A stretch of 61,639 nt of DNA from Bacteroidales bacterium (lineage in GTDB: Bacteria; Bacteroidota; Bacteroidia; Bacteroidales; JAFGXI01): NCBI GenBank assembly GCA_016936665.1, contig JAFGXI010000030.1, positions 1-61,639 of the forward strand. The letters run 5' to 3'. The notes below the pieces were generated by a model that made no database searches, had not been told where the DNA came from, and was given only the letters and a program-made list of their open reading frames with translations. Within the stretch, counting starts at the first letter, position 1, and each line of letters starts with the position of its first letter. Below, piece after piece: positions 56,881 to 61,639 of this stretch. The position numbers were made by a program, and so were the translations under genes.

Positions 56881-58383
56881 TTATTCATCCCAAAATTCGT
56901 CGTAATCTTGGCATTTGTGTTTGCCTGCTTTTGTATTAATTTCTTGAATTTTCAAATCGAACGGGATATAAATTTTCACTATAACATGTTGCCCTCTGTA
57001 TAAGCCTTTGGTCTGAGAAAACTGATCGATATTCAAAGTGTCGTTGTTAAAATCAATCTTAAAACTAATTTTATCAATATTGTTTCTTGCCTCTGTTTCG
57101 TTTCGTCCAAAGGCATGGTAAATATACTCAACTCTGGCTGTGGTATCTTGTGTTCTAATAATTTTACAAGGCACATTGATGCTTAAATATTCCTCGTCCA
57201 TAATAAAATCGCTTTCGTTTTTAATAATCACTTTGTTAGGGTCGATGGAAAGGCTTCTATGATTGACTATCAATTCGTTTTCGGTTTGAAAATTAAAACT
57301 TTGATGTTTCAATTCTTTATCTGTAAACGATTGACCAATGTCGCTAGCAGCAAATGCAAAGCTAAACCCAAAAAACAGCCACAGCACGAGTGATGCAATA
57401 TTCCAATATTTTGTTTTAATATTTAAATTGAACAGTAATTTAACACCATTGATTAATAAACTTAATGCCGGAATAAAGATGACAGCCAGTATACTAAGTA
57501 GCATCCACTGCACTTGCTGCTTGTCGTTAAAGTAGACTAATATATTTTGAATGTCGATATTATACCAACCCGAGTCTTCTATAAAAACAGGGATGCTGTT
57601 TTTGAAAATTAAATAGGTTAAAGAAACTAATAGTAGCATACTTACGAACACTAATATGCCACCGATAAGCTTGCTAAAAACTTTAAATAAACCTGAAATA
57701 ATATTAACAATTAGATGCGCTAGTCTAGTTACAAATTGCCCTAATTTCGATCCGAAATGATTTCCTTTAAACTGTTTAGCTACATTATTAACTTCTTCTC
57801 GAATGGCTTTTTCTAAATTGCTTAAATTTATAGCTTCACCTTTCATTTCGAGTTTTTCCGAAGTCGTATTTGCCTCAGGCATTGCCGCCCATAAGATAAT
57901 GTAAATCCAAACTCCTGCTGTTGCTGTTAAAATTAATACTAGAAATACAATTCTTATAAAAGTAGCATCCACTCCAAAATAATGTCCTAGACCGCTCGCA
58001 ACGCCTCCTATTTTTTTATCGTCTGGATCGCGATATAGTTTTTTGTTTTCCTTACGCGAAGCCTTAGAATCGCTCTTTTTTGTTTTTTCTTGTTCTCCCT
58101 CTATGTTTGTTTCTTCATTTTCTTCACCAAGATCTTTTGCTCGTCCCAAGGTTTTTATCAATTCTTCGATATCTTTTTTTGTTATAACTTCTTTTCTAGA
58201 ACTCAATTTTTCGCTCAATATTTCAACCATTCGCCCTTCAATGTCGCCTATTATTTCTCTTCCTTCAATGCTGTCGCCAAAATGCTTTTTTAGTTCATTA
58301 AGGTATTCTTCAAGCAAAAGGAAAGCATCTTCGTCTATTATAAAAGCGATCCCATTAAGTTGTATATTAAATGTTTTGTTCAT
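56881..58383 (-). CDS. PspC-domain membrane protein
   Basis: 500 residues. The N-terminal about 95 are charged and include a short helical region; a PspC domain follows ([50 protein letters not shown]). Three or four further membrane segments (about 225-345) precede an extracytoplasmic beta domain (about 360-490), DUF2154/DUF4097-like in feel. It probably senses or answers envelope stress. The start overlaps the PadR gene by 17 bases, indicating coupled translation and control by the PadR protein (inference). Confidence 0.88.
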   Translation of the reverse strand: MNKTFNIQLNGIAFIIDEDAFLLLEEYLNELKKHFGDSIEGREIIGDIEGRMVEILSEKLSSRKEVITKKDIEELIKTLGRAKDLGEENEETNIEGEQEKTKKSDSKASRKENKKLYRDPDDKKIGGVASGLGHYFGVDATFIRIVFLVLILTATAGVWIYIILWAAMPEANTTSEKLEMKGEAINLSNLEKAIREEVNNVAKQFKGNHFGSKLGQFVTRLAHLIVNIISGLFKVFSKLIGGILVFVSMLLLVSLTYLIFKNSIPVFIEDSGWYNIDIQNILVYFNDKQQVQWMLLSILAVIFIPALSLLINGVKLLFNLNIKTKYWNIASLVLWLFFGFSFAFAASDIGQSFTDKELKHQSFNFQTENELIVNHRSLSIDPNKVIIKNESDFIMDEEYLSINVPCKIIRTQDTTARVEYIYHAFGRNETEARNNIDKISFKIDFNNDTLNIDQFSQTKGLYRGQHVIVKIYIPFDLKIQEINTKAGKHKCQDYDEFWDE

Positions 58384-58720
58384 GGCTATTTTTATTGTTT
58401 GTTATTAAATTGACAGATGTAATAAGTTGATTCCAATAATTTTCAATTTCATTATAATAGAATTGACCTTCTTCAGTTAAATAATAATATTTTCGTGGTG
58501 GCCCCTGAGTGCTTTCTTCCCACTGATAATTAAGCCATCCTTCGTTCTTCATCCTTGTAAGTAAAGGATAAAGTGTGCCTTCGACCACAATCAGTTCGGC
58601 TTTTTTTAATGTTCTAATAATATCGGAAGCATAGGCTTTTTCATTTTTCAGTACGCCCAATATGCAATACTCTAAAATGCCTTTTCGTAGTTGAGATTCT
58701 ATTTTTTGCTTTTCGGCCAT
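58367..58720 (-). CDS. PadR-family transcriptional regulator
   Basis: 117 residues. A winged-helix DNA-binding domain (about 10-95) shows the family motifs LRKGILEYCILGVLKNEKAYASDIIRTL, VVEGTLYPLLTRMKNEGWLNY and GPPRKYYYLTEEG. Such regulators repress neighbouring membrane or efflux genes and often themselves. It is coupled by overlap to the PspC-domain gene, its likely target. A -7 element (58735-58742) and a dyad (58764-58781) lie just upstream. Confidence 0.93.
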   Translation of the reverse strand: MAEKQKIESQLRKGILEYCILGVLKNEKAYASDIIRTLKKAELIVVEGTLYPLLTRMKNEGWLNYQWEESTQGPPRKYYYLTEEGQFYYNEIENYWNQLITSVNLITNNKNSHEQNI

Positions 58721-58734
58721 ATTTTAAATTTTTA

Positions 58735-58765
58735 CAAATATATTGTTTAAAATAGTAATATGCAA
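58735..58765 (-). promoter_or_regulatory. Promoter of the PadR/PspC operon
   Basis: Minus strand TATATTTG (-7) at 58735-58742 and TTG (-33-like) at 58763-58765, with a spacing of 20 bases. It lies 15 bases upstream of the PadR ATG. Confidence 0.55.
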
Positions 58766-58781
58766 TACATAGTACTGTATT
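58764..58781. promoter_or_regulatory. Dyad AATACA-N6-TGTATT, possible PadR operator
   Basis: Perfect 6-bp arms around TAGTAC overlap the -33 box of the PadR promoter. PadR proteins bind short inverted repeats of the ATGT/ACAT or ATAC/GTAT type near their own promoters. Position and symmetry fit autorepression; binding is inferred. Confidence 0.45.
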
Positions 58782-58906
58782 TTTATTTAAATAGTTTTTT
58801 ATTAGTGCTTAAATGATTAATGTTCGTTTTCTTAATCTATTGAATGTGTGAAATTTTGGATGTAAGAATAAAAAAACAATTATTTTTATTTCCTTTGTTC
58901 CTATAT

Positions 58907-61216
58907 ATGAAAAGATTAGTATTTCTGTTATTTTTATTTGCTTTTGTCAATTACACTGTTGGGCAAAGTCAGATAGAAAAAATTAAATTACAATTAGATA
59001 GTCTGCCGGAAGATTCATCAAGGATTGCTCTGCTAAGAAATCTGGCATCTCGTTATAGTAAAATCAATCCAGATTCTTCTGAGTATTTTTTTTCAGAATC
59101 AATTGCATTAGCTCAAAAGATAAACGATAGAGATCAGGAAGCTCAAGGGTTAAGATTGTTAGGCGTATTATATAAAAATCAAGGTTTACAAGATACAGCA
59201 CTAATTTTATATAAAGCAGCATTGGATATTCATTTGCAAAACAACAATGAAATAGAAGCCGCTTATGTATATAATAATATAGGTATAGTTTATAAAAATT
59301 TAGGGCGATACGAAAAATCAATTGAGGCATATATTAAAGCATTAAAATTATTTGATAACAAAGAAGATGATAGGGGTAGAGCTTTGGTATATAATAATAT
59401 AGGCGTTGTTCATAAAAATCAAAATAAATATGATTTGGCTATAGAATACTATTATAAAGCATTAGAAGTCAATAAAAAAGGGAAACAAAGCGATGCTTTA
59501 GCAAGCAATTATAATAATCTTGGAATTGTTCTTATGAACTTAAATATGAAAGATTCTGCTTTGAGTTGTTATCAGGCTGCCTTAAAAATAAGAACATCAG
59601 AAAAAGACGAGCCCGGAATGGCAGATAGTTATGTGTTAATTGGCAATGTGTACGCCGATAGAAGAAACTGGACAGATGCCTTACAAAATTATAAAAAAGC
59701 ACAATCTCCTTTGGAGAAGCATCATTCCTCATTTTCATTAGTGCATTTGTACGAAAATATAGCTTCAGTATACTTCAAAATGTCAATAAAGCAATCCACG
59801 GAAAGCAAAACATACCTATCATTAGCAGAAGAGAATATTCAAAAAAGTTTAAAATTAGCCAACGAAATTGACTATATACGCGGTGCAGTAAATGCCTACC
59901 AATTAATGGCTAAGATTTACGAAAGTCAAAACAGATATATCCAAGCAGTCGATGCATATAAGAATTACAATCTTTTAAACGATAGTCTATTCAACATCGA
60001 CAGAGCTTCGCAAATAGCAATGAGTGAAGCCAAATATAATTCGGAAAAGAAAGAATTAGAAATTGAGAAGCTTAAAAACGAAAAGGAACTTCAAGATGAA
60101 AAAATAGCAAGACAAGCTATAGAAAATAGAAAGCAAGAAATACAATTGTATGCACTTATTGGTGGGCTGTTGTTATTGTTAGGGTTTGTGTTTTCGGTGC
60201 TTCGAAATTTAAAAATTAAAAGGAAAGCTAATATTTTGCTTAAAGAACAAAAGGAAGAAATTACTGCACAAAACGAAGAACTCAATCAACTTGTTGAAGA
60301 GATAACAGCACAAAAAGAAGAAATCGAATCGCAAAGAGATTTAGTAGCTACGCAGAAAGAAATGTTGCAAGATGTCAACTTGAGTGTTGAAAAAAGTATC
60401 GAATATGCCAAAAAGATTCAACGTTCAATATTGTCAGACGAAGCATTATTGCAAAAGCATTGCTCCGATTATTTTGTCTTTTATGCGCCAAGAGATATTG
60501 TGAGTGGCGATTTTTACTGGTGGGCAATGCTCGAAGGTCAATTAATTATTACAGCAGCAGACAGCACCGGACATGGTGTGCCCGGAGCATTTATGAGTAT
60601 GCTAGGCATTTCTTATTTAAGGGAGATCGTCATAAAAGAATACATTGTTCATCCGGGAGTTATCCTTCGGAAAATGAGAAAAGAAATTATTACAACTTTA
60701 AAACAGAAAATTGATAAAACTAGCGAAAATTGGCCCCTCACAGTAAAAGATGGTATGGACATGGCTTTAATATGCATCGATACAGCTACTAAGAAAATGC
60801 TATATGCAGGGGCAAATAATCCCATATATATCATCAAAACAAAACCAATTAAAGAAACTATACTGAACGAGAATCAAAAGATAAACTTATACCTTTACAA
60901 CAAAACACATTGGCTTTACGAAATTAAACCCGATAAAATGCCAATAGCCATTTATGAACGCATGGATCGCTTTCAGACTCAGGAACTACAACTCGAATCT
61001 GGCGATCAAGTCTATTTATTCACCGATGGCTTGGCCGATCAATTTGGCGGTCCAGAAGGTAAAAAGTTTAAATATAAAGCCTTCAAAAATTTACTATTAG
61101 AAAATGCAGAAAAAACAATGAGCGAGCAAAAATCGAACTTATATCATGCGTTTCACGAATGGAAAGCAGAGCTTGATCAAGTTGATGATCTCTTAGTTTT
61201 AGGTATAAAAATTTGA
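58907..61216 (+). CDS. TPR protein with membrane anchor and SpoIIE/PP2C phosphatase domain
   Basis: 769 residues. Signal peptide (KRLVFLLFLFAFVNYTVGQ), about seven TPR repeats (about 60-350; e.g. AAYVYNNIGIVYKNLGRYEKSIEAYIKAL), a membrane segment (about 412-435), a coiled coil (about 440-500) and a C-terminal SpoIIE-like PP2C domain (YFVFYAPRDIVSGDFYWWAM, AADSTGHGVPGAFMSMLGISYL, VYLFTDGLADQFGGPEG with metal-binding Asp). The extracytoplasmic TPR sensor linked to a cytoplasmic Ser/Thr phosphatase suggests partner-switching control of an anti-sigma system or similar. ATG at 58907 is chosen because it gives the clean signal peptide; the frame opens 63 bases earlier. Confidence 0.92.
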   Translation: MKRLVFLLFLFAFVNYTVGQSQIEKIKLQLDSLPEDSSRIALLRNLASRYSKINPDSSEYFFSESIALAQKINDRDQEAQGLRLLGVLYKNQGLQDTALILYKAALDIHLQNNNEIEAAYVYNNIGIVYKNLGRYEKSIEAYIKALKLFDNKEDDRGRALVYNNIGVVHKNQNKYDLAIEYYYKALEVNKKGKQSDALASNYNNLGIVLMNLNMKDSALSCYQAALKIRTSEKDEPGMADSYVLIGNVYADRRNWTDALQNYKKAQSPLEKHHSSFSLVHLYENIASVYFKMSIKQSTESKTYLSLAEENIQKSLKLANEIDYIRGAVNAYQLMAKIYESQNRYIQAVDAYKNYNLLNDSLFNIDRASQIAMSEAKYNSEKKELEIEKLKNEKELQDEKIARQAIENRKQEIQLYALIGGLLLLLGFVFSVLRNLKIKRKANILLKEQKEEITAQNEELNQLVEEITAQKEEIESQRDLVATQKEMLQDVNLSVEKSIEYAKKIQRSILSDEALLQKHCSDYFVFYAPRDIVSGDFYWWAMLEGQLIITAADSTGHGVPGAFMSMLGISYLREIVIKEYIVHPGVILRKMRKEIITTLKQKIDKTSENWPLTVKDGMDMALICIDTATKKMLYAGANNPIYIIKTKPIKETILNENQKINLYLYNKTHWLYEIKPDKMPIAIYERMDRFQTQELQLESGDQVYLFTDGLADQFGGPEGKKFKYKAFKNLLLENAEKTMSEQKSNLYHAFHEWKAELDQVDDLLVLGIKI

Positions 61217-61400
61217 TAAAACGCTAAAAAGTAAGCTTGTTGCGATTAACTTTCGAACCAAAATTCAACTAATCTTAGCAAAAAGCGATCATTTAGTGCA
61301 TAAATAATTTTCAAAAGCATGGGTTAAAATCATCTAAGAAATTTGAAAATTAAGATGTTGAGCCTCCTTTACACTATAATGAAAAAAAAGATAAAAATTG

Positions 61401-61431
61401 TTTGCTCAGTCAAAAATTATAAATAAATTTG
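61401..61431 (+). promoter_or_regulatory. Promoter of the tRNA-Thr/tRNA-Tyr cluster
   Basis: TTTG at 61401-61404, 19 bases, then TAAATTTG at 61424-61431. This is the best match to the phylum's consensus in the window, 27 bases upstream of tRNA-Thr. Confidence 0.65.
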
Positions 61432-61457
61432 CAGACCTTTTAAAATAGAAAAGGTAT

Positions 61458-61531
61458 GCCGATGTAGCTCAGTTGGTCAGAGCAGCTGATTTGTAATCAG
61501 CAGGCCGTGGGTTCGACTCCCTCCATCGGCT
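61458..61531 (+). tRNA. tRNA-Thr (anticodon TGT)
   Basis: The acceptor GCCGATG pairs with CATCGGC. The anticodon loop TTTGTAA in CTGAT-...-ATCAG gives TGT, and the T-loop is GTTCGACTC. CCA is not encoded. Confidence 0.96.
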
Positions 61532-61556
61532 CAGTTCTTTGAATATAAATACTTTA

Positions 61557-61638
61557 GGGAAGATACCGAAGCGGTCAAACGGGGCAGACTGTAAATCTGT
61601 TGGCTCAGCCTTCGTAGGTTCGAATCCTGCTCTTCCCA
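61557..61638 (+). tRNA. tRNA-Tyr (anticodon GTA)
   Basis: The acceptor GGGAAGA pairs with TCTTCCC. The anticodon loop CTGTAAA in CAGA-...-TCTG gives GTA, there is a long variable arm (TTGGCTCAGCCTTCG), and the T-loop is GTTCGAATC. It ends one base before the window does. In Bacteroidota this pair commonly precedes tRNA-Gly, tRNA-Thr and tuf. Confidence 0.95.
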
Positions 61639-61639
61639 C

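Noticed and set aside
1..61639. CRISPR array, integrase-bounded island or prophage
   Set aside because: No regularly spaced repeats, no intact integrase or phage structural genes and no abrupt change in base composition were seen.

Overview
This window is chromosomal DNA from a member of the Bacteroidota, AT-rich throughout. Three things point there. Two large secreted proteins end in type IX secretion (T9SS) sorting domains. Many genes are preceded by the Bacteroidota promoter -7 element TAnnTTTG, with little Shine-Dalgarno signal. Families typical of the phylum are present (DUF2027-Smr, OmpA with PD40 repeats, TerB/ABC-2 exporter, long trigger factor). The order within the phylum cannot be fixed; a Bacteroidales/Marinilabiliales-type free-living organism is a guess.

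Layout. 1-12.5 kb: envelope and transport genes (AsmA-like protein, YqaA-type membrane protein, ClC channel with CBS domains, U32 protein, periplasmic prolyl oligopeptidase, NlpC/P60 hydrolase, KdsA, TauE/SafE transporter). 12.6-14.8 kb: a T9SS-exported protein followed by a strong terminator and a REP-like palindrome. 15-23 kb: fused peptide ABC ATPase, RadA, lipoprotein, DUF2027-Smr, QueA, DusB and malate dehydrogenase. 23.1-23.4 kb: a gene-poor gap that holds the decayed remnant of a REP-associated (Y1) transposase. 23.4-26.7 kb: the rplT-rpmI-infC-thrS translation operon, transcribed leftward from thrS. 26.8-29.9 kb: a membrane protein and an OmpA/PD40 protein. 30-38.6 kb: tRNA-Leu, the tig-clpP-clpX proteostasis operon, a universal stress protein, gltX, ruvX, hpt, obg and a PAP2 phosphatase. 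38.5-47.3 kb: an asparagine-synthetase-like enzyme with a degenerate glutaminase site, a large ABC exporter, RlmN and a lone RecD. 47.5-52.7 kb: a GH18-CUB T9SS protein, a methyltransferase, an ArsC-like protein and prfB with its programmed +1 frameshift. 52.8-56.8 kb: tRNA-His, then a leftward operon lepA-rdgB-pqqD-like-B2-like-secreted protein. 56.9-61.6 kb: PadR/PspC regulator pair, a TPR-SpoIIE phosphatase and tRNA-Thr/tRNA-Tyr, which in this phylum often stand upstream of tuf.

Most of the window is housekeeping. The most unusual content is a PqqD-like (RRE) protein translationally coupled to a lasso-peptide B2-like cysteine protease, sitting in the lepA-rdgB operon with no visible precursor. 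About 14 kb away is an asparagine-synthetase homologue lacking the catalytic Cys2, which resembles the lasso cyclase architecture. Together they could form a dispersed RiPP-type or peptide-modifying pathway. This is inference; only the component families are read from the sequence.

Other points of note are the loss by a single base of a conserved cysteine in the U32 protein, the dead RAYT fragment together with a REP-like palindrome, promoter elements placed so close to the starts of ruvX and queA that leaderless or near-leaderless transcripts are likely, and a dyad that could be the PadR operator.
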